From OFTM10 sp964196195 (lineage in GTDB: Bacteria > Actinomycetota > Acidimicrobiia > Acidimicrobiales > Aldehydirespiratoraceae): DNA of 64,000 bases. Shown in pieces: positions 26,961-35,055 of this stretch. Each line of letters begins with the position of its first letter. The stretch's first letter is position 1. The translations under genes were made by a program, and so were the position numbers. Location of the stretch: assembly GCA_964196195.1 (NCBI GenBank), contig CAXMSE010000092.1:1-64000 (forward strand), in the 5' to 3' direction. The notes under the pieces were generated by a model. It saw only the letters and a list, made by a program, of their open reading frames with translations. It had not been told where the DNA came from and did no database searches.

Positions 26961-28265
26961 ATGCAGATCAGCGAATTGAGAGCCGTGGTTGATTCCGGTG
27001 AGGTCGACACGGTGGTGGTCGGATTCGCCGACCACTACGGGCGCCTTATGGGGAAGAGGTTCGATGCCGGGTTCTTCTTGTCGAACGGCCTGGATGAAGG
27101 AACCCACGCCTGCGACTACCTTTTCACCGTCGACATGGAGATGGAGCCCGTCGAGGGCTACTCCTATTCGAACTGGCAGTCCGGCTATGGCGACTTCCAC
27201 CTCGTGCCCGATCTCGACACCCTCACCATGGCCGCCTGGACCAGCCGAACTGCGCTCGTCCTCTGTGACGTGATCGACAACTCCAGCCACAGCCTCGTCA
27301 ACATTGCGCCGCGTTCGCTGCTGCGCCGGCAGGTCGACGCTCTCGCAGCGGAGGGTTACCGCGCGGCTCACCAAAAGGGTTATGCCGGCCTGGAGTCGGC
27401 CGGGTGGTATGTGGAGGACTACCACCTCCTCCAGGGAGCGCGTGTCGAGGACTATGTCGGGGCCGCCCGCCGTGCCCTGGTCGCCAGTGGGATCCCGGTG
27501 GAGAACTCGAAGGGCGAAGCGGCCATTGGCCAACACGAACTCAATGTGCGCTATGCCGACGCGCTCACCATGGCCGATCGTCACTCGGTGATGAAGCATG
27601 CAATGAAGGAGTTGGCCGACTCCCAAGGCGTGAGTGTCACCTTCATGGCGAAGCCCGATGCCGCCCAGCCCGGCAACAGTTGTCACATCCACCTCTCGCT
27701 CTGGACCGACCAGGAGGAATCCACCAATATCTTCACCGCGCCGACAGGTGAGCGCAGCGACGAGTTCCGCTGGTTCCTCGGCGGCTGGATGCGTCACGCT
27801 GCCGATCTCATGGTCTGTTACGCGCCCACCGTCAACAGCTACAAGCGCTACCGGAATCAGTCGTGGGCCCCCACTCGCATAGCCTGGTCGACCGACAACC
27901 GAACGGCCGGTTTCAGGATCGTCGGTGCCGGTTCGAGTCTGCGAATCGAAAACCGGATTCCCGGCGCCGACGTCAATCCGTATCTGGCGTACGCCGCAGC
28001 GATAGCCAGCGGCCTCGACGGTATTCGCAACCGGATCGAGCCCGCCGACGAACAGGAGGGGGATGCATATTCGGTCAGCGGCTCCGCCACTGTCGCGTCC
28101 ACCCTCCACGAGGCCACGGCGCGATTCTCCGAGAGTGCCGATGCCCGCCGCCTGCTCGGCGACGAGGTGGTCGATCACTACGCCCACCACTTCTCCACGG
28201 AGGTGGCCGCCTCGGAGGCAGCGGTGACCGATTGGGAGAAGAGCCGCTACTTCGAACGGATCTGA
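26961..28265 (+). CDS. glutamine-synthetase-family ligase with an internal in-frame deletion
   Basis: A 434-residue member of the GlnA-like/gamma-glutamylamide synthetase group. Present: N-terminal beta-grasp with VVVGFADHYGRLMGKRF, and catalytic-domain motifs EDYHLLQG, ENSKGEAAIGQHELNVRYAD, VTFMAKPDAAQPGNSCHIHL, YKRYRNQSWAPT and NRIPGADVNPYLAYAA. Missing: homologues have a segment of about 17 residues with an E-x-E-F motif supplying metal ligands, right after the linker. Here AAEGYRA (near 27355) runs directly into AHQKGYAGLES (near 27370). The reading frame is kept. The protein may be inactive or the deletion may be an assembly error. The start has AGGAGG 4 nt upstream. Neighbours suggest gamma-glutamylation of an amine. 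Confidence 0.85.
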   Translation: MQISELRAVVDSGEVDTVVVGFADHYGRLMGKRFDAGFFLSNGLDEGTHACDYLFTVDMEMEPVEGYSYSNWQSGYGDFHLVPDLDTLTMAAWTSRTALVLCDVIDNSSHSLVNIAPRSLLRRQVDALAAEGYRAAHQKGYAGLESAGWYVEDYHLLQGARVEDYVGAARRALVASGIPVENSKGEAAIGQHELNVRYADALTMADRHSVMKHAMKELADSQGVSVTFMAKPDAAQPGNSCHIHLSLWTDQEESTNIFTAPTGERSDEFRWFLGGWMRHAADLMVCYAPTVNSYKRYRNQSWAPTRIAWSTDNRTAGFRIVGAGSSLRIENRIPGADVNPYLAYAAAIASGLDGIRNRIEPADEQEGDAYSVSGSATVASTLHEATARFSESADARRLLGDEVVDHYAHHFSTEVAASEAAVTDWEKSRYFERI

Positions 28266-28300
28266 GGGTTCGCGAGTTTCGCCCCGTCCAAACACGGGTC

Positions 28301-28306
28301 TAGGGT
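28301..28306 (+). promoter_or_regulatory. possible -10 box TAGGGT upstream of the aldehyde dehydrogenase
   Basis: TAGGGT lies 42 nt before GTG 28349 in the 83-bp gap after the ligase gene. It resembles the other boxes here but would give a leader of about 35 nt, with GGGAGC as a weak ribosome site. No clear -35 is seen. Confidence 0.25.
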
Positions 28307-28348
28307 CGGCGCGGCCCAGATCAACCCCGCAGCACCGGGAGCAGCACC

Positions 28349-29773
28349 GTGACCAACAGTCGCAAGTTCTACATCAACGGTGAGTGGGTTGACCCCACCA
28401 CCGATGCCACGATCGAGGTGATCAACCCGGCCACGGAGCAGGCGATCACAGAAATCGCGATGGGTGGGCCGGCTGATGTCGATGCTGCGGTTGCGGCCGC
28501 CAAGGGTGCTTTCGAAACCTACTCCCAGACCAAGGTGGAGGAGCGGCTCGAGATTCTCGACAAGATCACCGAACTCCTCGGCGCACGCTCCGAGGAGCTG
28601 GCCGACACCATCTCCGCGGAGATGGGGGCACCGGGGGGTTTGGCCAAAGCCGCTCAGGCCCCCACGGGTTTCTTCCACTTCGCCACTACAGCAGCCATCC
28701 TTCGCGGCTTCGAGTTCGAGGAGCAGCACGACAACTTCCTGCTCGTGAAGGAGCCGGTGGGCGTTGTAGGCATGATCACTCCATGGAACTGGCCCCTCAA
28801 CCAGATCGCCTGCAAGGTTGCCCCCGCCTTGGCAGCCGGTTGCACGATGGTGCTGAAGCCCTCAGAACTGGCTCCGCTCAACGCGATCCTCTTCACCGAG
28901 ATTCTCCATGATGCCGGCGTGCCGGCCGGGGTGTTCAATCTCGTGAACGGCGACGGTCCCACTGTCGGTTCCCATCTCTCTGCTCATCGCGATGTCGACA
29001 TGATGTCGTTCACCGGATCGACGCGAGCCGGGGTCGAGGTGGCCAGAAACGCAGCTCCCACGGTGAAGCGAGTGGCCCAGGAACTCGGTGGCAAGTCGGC
29101 CAACATCATCCTCGACGATGCCGATTTCGCCAAAGTGGTCGCTCGCGACATGGGTGGGATGTGCATGAACTCGGGCCAATCGTGCAACGCCGGTACCCGC
29201 ATGCTCGTGCCGTACAGTCGCATGGCCGAAGCAGCCGAGATCGCGGCGAACACCGCCCGGTCCATCCCGGTGGGCGACCCCACCTCCGATGCGGTGATGA
29301 TGGGACCGGTTGTGTCGGAGGCCCAGTGGAACAAGATCCAGCGCCTGATCGAGGCGGGAATCGACGAGGGCGCGACCCTCGTCACCGGAGGATCGGGTCG
29401 CCCCGACGGCCTCGATGTGGGTTACTTCGTGAAGCCCACCGTCTTCGCGGATGTCACCAACGACATGCGCATCGCCCGCGAAGAGGTCTTCGGGCCGGTC
29501 ATGGTCATCATCGGCTACGAAGACGACGACGACGCCGTGAGGATCGCCAACGACACCGTCTACGGACTCTCGGGTTATGTCTCGGGAAGCCAGGAACGTG
29601 CCGTCGCGATAGCCCGCAGGCTCCGAACCGGAAACGTCCACGTCAATGGTGCGGGTCCGGACTTCAACGCTCCGTTCGGTGGCTACAAGCAATCGGGCAA
29701 CGGGCGCGAGTGGGGTCCTCTCGGCCTGGAGGAGTATCTGGAGGCCAAGGCTGTGATGGGTGCGGGCGCCTGA
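28349..29773 (+). CDS. aldehyde dehydrogenase family protein
   Basis: A 474-residue NAD(P)-dependent aldehyde dehydrogenase that oxidises an aldehyde to its acid. Motifs: MITPWNWPLNQIACKVAPAL, FTGSTRAGVEVA (cofactor), RVAQELGGKSANIILDDADF (catalytic Glu), NSGQSCNAGTRMLV (catalytic Cys) and EEVFGPVMVIIGYEDDDDAV. Length is standard. Start is GTG 28349. Together with the upstream Fe-ADH and glutamine-synthetase-like gene it may oxidise a gamma-glutamyl-aminoaldehyde as PuuC does, but its sequence is not specific enough to prove this. Confidence 0.9.
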   Translation: MTNSRKFYINGEWVDPTTDATIEVINPATEQAITEIAMGGPADVDAAVAAAKGAFETYSQTKVEERLEILDKITELLGARSEELADTISAEMGAPGGLAKAAQAPTGFFHFATTAAILRGFEFEEQHDNFLLVKEPVGVVGMITPWNWPLNQIACKVAPALAAGCTMVLKPSELAPLNAILFTEILHDAGVPAGVFNLVNGDGPTVGSHLSAHRDVDMMSFTGSTRAGVEVARNAAPTVKRVAQELGGKSANIILDDADFAKVVARDMGGMCMNSGQSCNAGTRMLVPYSRMAEAAEIAANTARSIPVGDPTSDAVMMGPVVSEAQWNKIQRLIEAGIDEGATLVTGGSGRPDGLDVGYFVKPTVFADVTNDMRIAREEVFGPVMVIIGYEDDDDAVRIANDTVYGLSGYVSGSQERAVAIARRLRTGNVHVNGAGPDFNAPFGGYKQSGNGREWGPLGLEEYLEAKAVMGAGA

Positions 29774-29782
29774 CGCCTCTCG

Positions 29783-30454
29783 ATGGCCGCCGCGACTGAT
29801 TGGAACCCGATCCTGAGGGCCGAGTTCGACAGGCCCTACTGGGCCGAATTGATGACCTTCGTCGCCGATGAGAGGGCCGCCCACACCGTCTTCCCGCCTC
29901 CCGAAGAGGTCTTTGCCGCACTGCACCTCACGGCTCACGCAGATGTGAAGGTACTCATCCTCGGCCAGGACCCCTATCACGGCCCCCACCAGGCCCATGG
30001 CCTGTGCTTCAGCGTGCGCGATGGCGTTCCCAAACCTCCCTCGCTCACCAACATCTGCAAGGAACTCGAAAACGATCTGGGGATGCCCGTCCCAACTGCG
30101 GGAAGCCTCGAATCATGGGCCCGCCAGGGTGTACTGCTTCTCAACGCCACCCTCACGGTGAGGGCCCATCAGGCTGCCAGCCATCAAGGTCGGGGTTGGG
30201 AGACCTTCACCGACGAGGTGATCCGCGCAGTGAGCGCCAAGCCCGACACCGTGGTGTTCATCTTGTGGGGGGCGTCGGCTCGCAAGAAGAAGGCGCTCAT
30301 ACAGCAGGATCGACACGTCATCATCGAGTCGCCCCACCCGTCGCCTCTGTCGGCGCATCGGGGATTCTTCGGCACACGGCCGTTCAGCCGGGCGAACGAC
30401 GCCCTGGCGGCGGCCGGCCGCGAGCCGGTCGACTGGAGGCTCGAGCCTCGCTGA
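29783..30454 (+). CDS. ung: uracil-DNA glycosylase (family 1)
   Basis: A 223-residue base-excision repair enzyme that removes uracil from DNA. Active-site motif VLILGQDPYHGPHQAHGLCF (catalytic Asp and water-activating segment), then GVLLLNATLTVRAHQAASHQ, VVFILWGASARKKKALI, and the DNA-intercalation loop SPHPSPLSAHRGFFG. All family-1 features are complete. It follows the aldehyde dehydrogenase by 9 nt. Its last 71 nt overlap the 3' end of the convergent pseudouridine synthase. Confidence 0.96.
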   Translation: MAAATDWNPILRAEFDRPYWAELMTFVADERAAHTVFPPPEEVFAALHLTAHADVKVLILGQDPYHGPHQAHGLCFSVRDGVPKPPSLTNICKELENDLGMPVPTAGSLESWARQGVLLLNATLTVRAHQAASHQGRGWETFTDEVIRAVSAKPDTVVFILWGASARKKKALIQQDRHVIIESPHPSPLSAHRGFFGTRPFSRANDALAAAGREPVDWRLEPR

Positions 30455-31046
30455 GGCTCTTGGAGAGCGAGGAGTCTTGTCGGGTGCTCAAGGCACTCCA
30501 CTCACCCGGGCGGAGACCGTCGAGACCGATCGGACCGATCGATTCCCGTACCAATCGAAGGGTGGGATGGCCGACGGCCGCGGTCATCTTTCGTACCTGT
30601 CGATTCCTTCCCTCGGTGAGGGTCAGGCGGATCCAGCTGTCGGGAACGGTTTTGCGGACCCGGATGGGCACCGGACGCTCCGGGAGCGGGGGCCGCTCGC
30701 TCAATCCTTCAGCCCGGGCCGGGCGGGTGCGACCGTCCTTGAGGTCGACTCCACGTTCGAGCCGCGACAAGGCATCGACCCCAGGGATGCCCTCCACCTG
30801 GACCAGATAGGTGCGGGGGTGGCCGATGTCGGGACTCATGAGGTCGGTGCGTAGCTTGCGCGCTCGCGTGAGCAGGAGGAGTCCCTCGCTGTCGCGGTCG
30901 AGTCGTCCCCCTGCGTAAATGCCGGGGAGATCGATGAAGTCGGCCAGAGTGGGGCGGCCCCCGGGGTCGGTGAACGAGCAGAGGACGTCGTAGGGCTTCC
31001 AGAACCGGATGACCAGATTCGGGTCGTCGAGGCTCAGAAGTACCAC
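30384..31046 (-). CDS. rRNA pseudouridine synthase, RsuA/RluE family
   Basis: A 220-residue pseudouridine synthase. Starting IRFWKPYDVLCSFTDPGGRP, then the catalytic loop GRLDRDSEGLLLLT with the nucleophilic Asp, and the RNA-contact motif LTLTEGRNRQVRKMTAAVGH. There is no N-terminal S4 domain, which favours RluE-like over RsuA/RluB. It modifies a uridine in rRNA; the site cannot be told. The C-terminal 25 residues (rich in Arg, Ser and Pro) lie in the antisense overlap with ung. The GTG start overlaps the menB stop by 13 nt. Confidence 0.88.
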   Translation of the reverse strand: MVLLSLDDPNLVIRFWKPYDVLCSFTDPGGRPTLADFIDLPGIYAGGRLDRDSEGLLLLTRARKLRTDLMSPDIGHPRTYLVQVEGIPGVDALSRLERGVDLKDGRTRPARAEGLSERPPLPERPVPIRVRKTVPDSWIRLTLTEGRNRQVRKMTAAVGHPTLRLVRESIGPIGLDGLRPGEWSALSTRQDSSLSKSLSEARASSRPARGRPPPGRRSPG

Positions 31047-31945
31047 GGAAATTCAGACCAGTCAGGCGTCCTCTTCTCGAGGAAGGCGTCGCGGCCCTCC
31101 ACGGCCTCATCGGTCATGTAGGCGAGGCGTGTGGCTTCACCCGCGAACACCTGCTGGCCCATGAGGCCGTCGTCGATCAGGTTGAGGGCGAACTTCGCCA
31201 TGCGCTGGCCGGTGGGACTCTTCGCGTTGATCTCTGCGCCCCATTCGAGCGCGGTGGCTTCGAGCTCTGCGTGGGGGACGACTGCGTTCACCATGCCCAT
31301 GTCGAAAGCTTCACGAGCCGAATAGCTGCGCCCGAGGAAAAAGATCTCCCGTGCCCGTTTCTGGCCTACCTGGCGGGCGAGGTAGGCCGAGCCGAAGCCC
31401 CCATCGAAGCTCGCGACATCGGTGTCGGTCTGCTTGAAGATGGCGTGCTCCTCGCTGGCGATGGTGAGATCGGCCGTGACGTGGAGGCTGTGCCCTCCTC
31501 CGACGGCCCAGCCCGGCACCACCGCGATGACCACCTTGGGCGAGGTGCGGATGAGGCGCTGCACTTCAAGAATGTGGAGTCGGCCCGCTCGTGCAGGGTC
31601 GATGGTGTCGGCGGTTTCGCCCTCCGCGTACCGGTAGCCGGCGCGGCCTCGAATTCGCTGGTCGCCGCCACTGCAGAAGGCCCAGCCGCCGTCTCGAGGG
31701 GAGGGGCCGTTGCCGGTGATGAGCACGCATCCGACATCGCTTGTCATGCGGGCGTGGTCGATGCAGCGATACAGCTCATCGACGGTGCGGGGTCGGAACG
31801 CATTCCTCACCTCCGGACGGTTGAACGCGATCCTCACCGTTCCCTGGTCGACCGCCCGGTGGTAGGTGATGTCGACCAGAGCTTCGAAGCCTGCGACTTG
31901 GTGCCAGCGATCGGGGTCGAACGTCTCAGAGATTTCAGCGGCCAT
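31034..31945 (-). CDS. menB: 1,4-dihydroxy-2-naphthoyl-CoA synthase MenB
   Basis: A 303-residue crotonase-fold enzyme of menaquinone synthesis that cyclises o-succinylbenzoyl-CoA. Features: IAFNRPEVRNAFRPRTVDEL, GGWAFCSGGDQRIRGRAGYR, KVVIAVVPGWAVGGGHSLHV (oxyanion hole), TDTDVASFDGGFGSAYLARQ and a C-terminal FPWYF tail, all typical of MenB rather than a generic enoyl-CoA hydratase. The ATG is preceded by a -10-like TAGCCT at 6 nt. It overlaps the following pseudouridine synthase gene, so they are likely cotranscribed. The rest of the men pathway is not in the window. Confidence 0.95.
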   Translation of the reverse strand: MAAEISETFDPDRWHQVAGFEALVDITYHRAVDQGTVRIAFNRPEVRNAFRPRTVDELYRCIDHARMTSDVGCVLITGNGPSPRDGGWAFCSGGDQRIRGRAGYRYAEGETADTIDPARAGRLHILEVQRLIRTSPKVVIAVVPGWAVGGGHSLHVTADLTIASEEHAIFKQTDTDVASFDGGFGSAYLARQVGQKRAREIFFLGRSYSAREAFDMGMVNAVVPHAELEATALEWGAEINAKSPTGQRMAKFALNLIDDGLMGQQVFAGEATRLAYMTDEAVEGRDAFLEKRTPDWSEFPWYF

Positions 31946-31951
31946 GGCCGC

Positions 31952-31957
31952 AGGCTA
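31952..31957 (-). promoter_or_regulatory. predicted -10 box TAGCCT for leaderless menB
   Basis: On the minus strand TAGCCT lies 6 nt before the menB ATG (31945-31943) with no Shine-Dalgarno between. Confidence 0.45.
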
Positions 31958-32027
31958 GGCCGGAATTCGAGTGAGCCGAGCGTCGAGACGCCCCAGCCCG
32001 GTGGCGATCAGCCCGGCAGCGCGATCG

Positions 32028-32912
32028 TCAACAAGCAGCGGATCGGCGCACCCATGCCCGACCGACCGCAGTGCGAGCCAGCCGCGGCGCCAGGTTCTCC
32101 ACCGGAAGCAAGGGCGCCACACCGAGAGCCAGCAGGTGATACGGAAACATGATGTACATGAGGGCGAGAACTCCGATATGGAAGCCCACCGCAGCCAGGG
32201 CCCAGAGTTGGCCGGCACGCCGGTGCAGGAGAGCGACGGGCGCACCGAGCTCGAGGATCATGGAAGCCACTGCCGCCGGCGCCATCAGCCACGTCTGGCC
32301 GACGAACCAGGCCGCCAACGGTGAGGACGGATCACCGAGGAGTTCCTTACGCACATTGTCGAAGAGGACCTGATGCAGGAGCGTGTCGCCACTCACCCAA
32401 TCCCATCCACTGATCCGGAACTTGGCGACGCCGGCGAGGAAGTAGGTGCCAACGGCGAGCACAGCCATCGAATTGACGGCCCAACTCCCATCGTCGCCCG
32501 ATGTCTGGGACCTAGTCGATCCGCGCCGTGCGTCCATCGACCATTGGGAACCCGCGACGGTGGCGATCGCCAGGACGATCAGCTGGAGCGAAGCGAGGTT
32601 TTCGGTGTGGAAGAGCTGGCCCCAGGAATTCCTGTAGGTCGTGATCATGAGGAAGGCGAACGCGGCTACCGGGGCACTCGCCCGGTAATGCCAGCCCACC
32701 GCGGCGAGAGCGGCCGCCGCCGGAGTGAGAAGAACGAGTAGGAGAACGAGGCCGTCGGGCAGCGGCGCGGTGAGGAACCAGAGCGGCCCGACCGGGTCGA
32801 AGCGGATCGGATCGAGGTCGGTGGTGTCGAGCAGGTGGGGAGCGCGGACCGCCGACCAGATCGCCGCGTAGGCAAACATCAAGATGCGCAGGGCAGCGAG
32901 ACGCTTGATCAT
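32028..32912 (-). CDS. HTTM-domain-like integral membrane protein
   Basis: A 294-residue protein with about seven to eight hydrophobic helices. The mid segment YFLAGVAKFRISGWDWVSGD and the late ELGAPVALLHRRAGQLWALA followed by HIGVLALMYIMFPYHLLALG match the HTTM type, a membrane domain related to vitamin-K-dependent gamma-carboxylase. The function of bacterial HTTM proteins is largely unknown. ATG 32912 overlaps the upstream small gene (ATGA); an ATG at 32927 is also possible. It lies upstream of menB, separated by 82 bp; a menaquinone link is only suggested. Confidence 0.7.
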   Translation of the reverse strand: MIKRLAALRILMFAYAAIWSAVRAPHLLDTTDLDPIRFDPVGPLWFLTAPLPDGLVLLLVLLTPAAAALAAVGWHYRASAPVAAFAFLMITTYRNSWGQLFHTENLASLQLIVLAIATVAGSQWSMDARRGSTRSQTSGDDGSWAVNSMAVLAVGTYFLAGVAKFRISGWDWVSGDTLLHQVLFDNVRKELLGDPSSPLAAWFVGQTWLMAPAAVASMILELGAPVALLHRRAGQLWALAAVGFHIGVLALMYIMFPYHLLALGVAPLLPVENLAPRLARTAVGRAWVRRSAAC

Positions 32913-33331
32913 GGCGTCACGCTGCATCGTGCATGCTCCACGACCGCGAGCGCAGGCGCACCGTCGACGATATGGGCGACCAGGTCCACGGTCTCGGAGC
33001 GCACGACGACTTCGGTGATCGGCGAAGCGGTACGGGCTGCCACGGCTTCACAAAGGCCCTCGGCTCGCCCTCGCGCCACGGCCCGCTCGACGGTGACAGA
33101 AGCGAGCACAACCTCGTCGGTGCCGGCGATCAACTTCGGCGAAAGTCGTACTACCACGCCGGTGTCGTCGATACCGACAACGGTGACGAAGTCGTGGATC
33201 GAGCCTCGGTTGGCGGTGAACATCGGGTAGGTGGAAAGGGGATAGGTGTCGCTATGAGGGGCGCGTAGCAGTGGTGAAAGCACCACCACGGCCGCGAGTG
33301 CGGGCGCCAGACGACGCAGTCGAGACACCAT
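32909..33331 (-). CDS. small membrane-anchored or secreted protein of unknown function
   Basis: A 140-residue protein I do not recognise. It begins MVSRLRRLAPALAAVVVLSP, a signal-anchor-like start, then YPLSTYPMFTANRGSIHDFV and a mixed domain with VVVRLSPKLIAGTDEVVLAS. The 'YPLSTYPMF' stretch is reminiscent of small proteins found beside HTTM proteins. The frame is open upstream to 33685, but ATG 33331 begins at the signal-like helix and follows a -10-like box by 6 nt. Overlaps the HTTM-like gene by 4 nt, so the two are one operon. Confidence 0.65.
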   Translation of the reverse strand: MVSRLRRLAPALAAVVVLSPLLRAPHSDTYPLSTYPMFTANRGSIHDFVTVVGIDDTGVVVRLSPKLIAGTDEVVLASVTVERAVARGRAEGLCEAVAARTASPITEVVVRSETVDLVAHIVDGAPALAVVEHARCSVTP

Positions 33332-33337
33332 GCCCCC

Positions 33338-33343
33338 ATCGTA
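33338..33343 (-). promoter_or_regulatory. predicted -10 box TACGAT, minus strand, leaderless
   Basis: On the minus strand TACGAT lies 6 nt before the ATG at 33331. It faces away from a second predicted box at 33362-33367 in a gap of only 42 bp. Confidence 0.45.
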
Positions 33344-33361
33344 GATCGGCGCCTCGGCCAC

Positions 33362-33367
33362 TATGTT
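33362..33367 (+). promoter_or_regulatory. predicted -10 box TATGTT, plus strand, leaderless
   Basis: TATGTT lies 6 nt before GTG 33374 without a Shine-Dalgarno. With 17-nt spacing its -35 would fall on the minus-strand box at 33338-33343. Confidence 0.45.
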
Positions 33368-33373
33368 TCGGAC

Positions 33374-34519
33374 GTGCGTACGCTCAGAAACCGGTTGGGC
33401 AGAGCCCTGCTCGGATGGATACTGGTGTTCGGCGTGATGGCGGTGGCAGTTCATCCTGAAGACTGCCGGACCCCGACGGCCATCGAGATCGACCTTGCCG
33501 CTGAGGCGGCCGTGGGCTGGTTCGGAGCCAACATCGAGACCGAAGGCCGGTTCCTGTATCGCTACGATCGCGATCGCAGGGTCGACGAGGGCGGCTACAA
33601 CGAGCCCCGCCATGGCGGAGTGCTGTGGGCCCTCTTCCAAGCGGAACGGGCAGGGGTGCCGGGAGCAGCGGGCATAGCCGACCAAGGACTCGGCTGGGCT
33701 CTCGACCGGATCCAGCCCACACCGATCGGTCCTGCATTCGGAGAGGGAGTTCGTTTGCAGACGGGATCATCGGCGTTGCTGCTGGCTGCCCTCGATGAGC
33801 GACGCGCCCTCACCGGAGACACCCAGCACGACACCCTGATGATCGGCCTCGGCCGAACCCTCGCGGCCGCCATCAACGACGATGGCGCGCTCGACGCAAC
33901 CATCCACCGCGATTCGGGCCCGATGGGGGATCGGTCGGCCTTCTTCCCCGGAGAGGCGCTGTGGGCCCTCGCCCGGCTGCACATCACGTTTCCCGACGAG
34001 AAGTTCGATGAGCCGGCCCTTCGCCTCGGCCGCTACATAGTCGAGGAACGCGACGAGGTCGAGAGACCCTGGCCACCGATCTCGGATCATTGGGTGGCCT
34101 ATGCCTTCGAAACGATGGATAGATGGCCCGACGCGCCCTCGATCGACTTCCCGGCGAGGGCGTGGATCGACCGCCAACTCGGTCTCCTCGGACTCCAGGT
34201 ACGTTACGAATCACAGAGAGTCGGTGGTATCACCACCCTGACACGTGGTCACAATGCCTCGGGTTCCGGCGTGGGAACCCTGGGCGAGGGCATCGGCAAC
34301 TGGCTCGAACTCGACTCCCGAACCGGCCTCCTCGGCCGTGATCGAGATGCGCTCGTAGAGCGGGGAGCGTGCGCGGTCGGCCTCCTGGTGGACCGGCAGG
34401 CACGAAGTGACGACCCCCGCACCAACGGCGCATGGTTTCGCCTCGGAGACACCCAGATGGATGATCAGCAGCATGCTCTATCGGCGCTACTACTCATGAG
34501 GGGACACCTCCCGACGTGA
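33374..34519 (+). CDS. exported protein, possible alpha/alpha-toroid fold
   Basis: A 381-residue protein. The N-terminal hydrophobic helix (GRALLGWILVFGVMAVAV) indicates export or a membrane anchor. The rest is soluble with helical repeats: AAVGWFGANIETEGRFLYRY, GGYNEPRHGGVLWALFQAER, GVRLQTGSSALLLAALDERR, FFPGEALWALARLHITFPDE and a C-terminal MDDQQHALSALLLMRGH. This pattern of paired helices resembles six-hairpin glycosidase or terpene-cyclase-like toroids, but no catalytic motif is certain. The stop overlaps the next gene's GTG, so the two are cotranscribed. Confidence 0.6.
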   Translation: MRTLRNRLGRALLGWILVFGVMAVAVHPEDCRTPTAIEIDLAAEAAVGWFGANIETEGRFLYRYDRDRRVDEGGYNEPRHGGVLWALFQAERAGVPGAAGIADQGLGWALDRIQPTPIGPAFGEGVRLQTGSSALLLAALDERRALTGDTQHDTLMIGLGRTLAAAINDDGALDATIHRDSGPMGDRSAFFPGEALWALARLHITFPDEKFDEPALRLGRYIVEERDEVERPWPPISDHWVAYAFETMDRWPDAPSIDFPARAWIDRQLGLLGLQVRYESQRVGGITTLTRGHNASGSGVGTLGEGIGNWLELDSRTGLLGRDRDALVERGACAVGLLVDRQARSDDPRTNGAWFRLGDTQMDDQQHALSALLLMRGHLPT

Positions 34520-35055
34520 CCACCCAACTGGCCCTGCTCGCCATGCTCGGAGCGCTCAACTCTGCGCGCATCAGCGCGGCCGCACCCGTGTCCGTGGTCG
34601 ACCGAAGGGGCGCGTTAACCGTGTGTGTCGGCGCCCTACTGGTGACGATCGCCTTCTTCGCGTGGGTGTCCGCTCCGGTGATCGACGCACTAGGCGTAAG
34701 CGAACCGGATGCTCGTATCGCGGCTGGCATTGCACTACTGGTGGTGGCCATCCGCGATATGGCTGCTCCCGGCCCGATGCCCCAGCCGGGCCTCGGTGGT
34801 TCCTTGGCCGGATTGGTGCCGATGATGGTGCCGGTGGCATTCACACCCGCTGTCGCAGCGTTGGCGATCGCGATCGGCGCCGAGTCGGGTGTGGTCGGCA
34901 CCGTGGGTGTCGCCGTCCCGGCCCTTCTGCTGATCACGGTAGTAGTCGTTCTCGCGATCCCGCCATCGTGGCTATCGTGGATCACCCGATCAACAGCCCT
35001 CTTGGCGGCCGTCGCAGGCGTGCTGGTAACCCTCGACGGTGTGCGTTCGATCTAG
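34516..35055 (+). CDS. MarC-like small integral membrane protein
   Basis: A 179-residue protein with about six hydrophobic helices. The region VIDALGVSEPDARIAAGIAL, then LLVVAIRDM, and the ending ALLAAVAGVLVTLDGVR follow the layout of MarC-family proteins, whose function is unclear. Similarity is distant and the charged first loop is shorter than usual. GTG 34516 overlaps the upstream exported protein by 4 nt. It converges on the LCP gene with a 4-nt overlap. Confidence 0.55.
   Translation: MTTQLALLAMLGALNSARISAAAPVSVVDRRGALTVCVGALLVTIAFFAWVSAPVIDALGVSEPDARIAAGIALLVVAIRDMAAPGPMPQPGLGGSLAGLVPMMVPVAFTPAVAALAIAIGAESGVVGTVGVAVPALLLITVVVVLAIPPSWLSWITRSTALLAAVAGVLVTLDGVRSI

Noticed and set aside
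26382..28295. A 637-codon minus-strand frame opposite Fe-ADH and the GS-like gene
   Set aside because: It mirrors codon use of the real genes on the plus strand and shows no recognisable domain.
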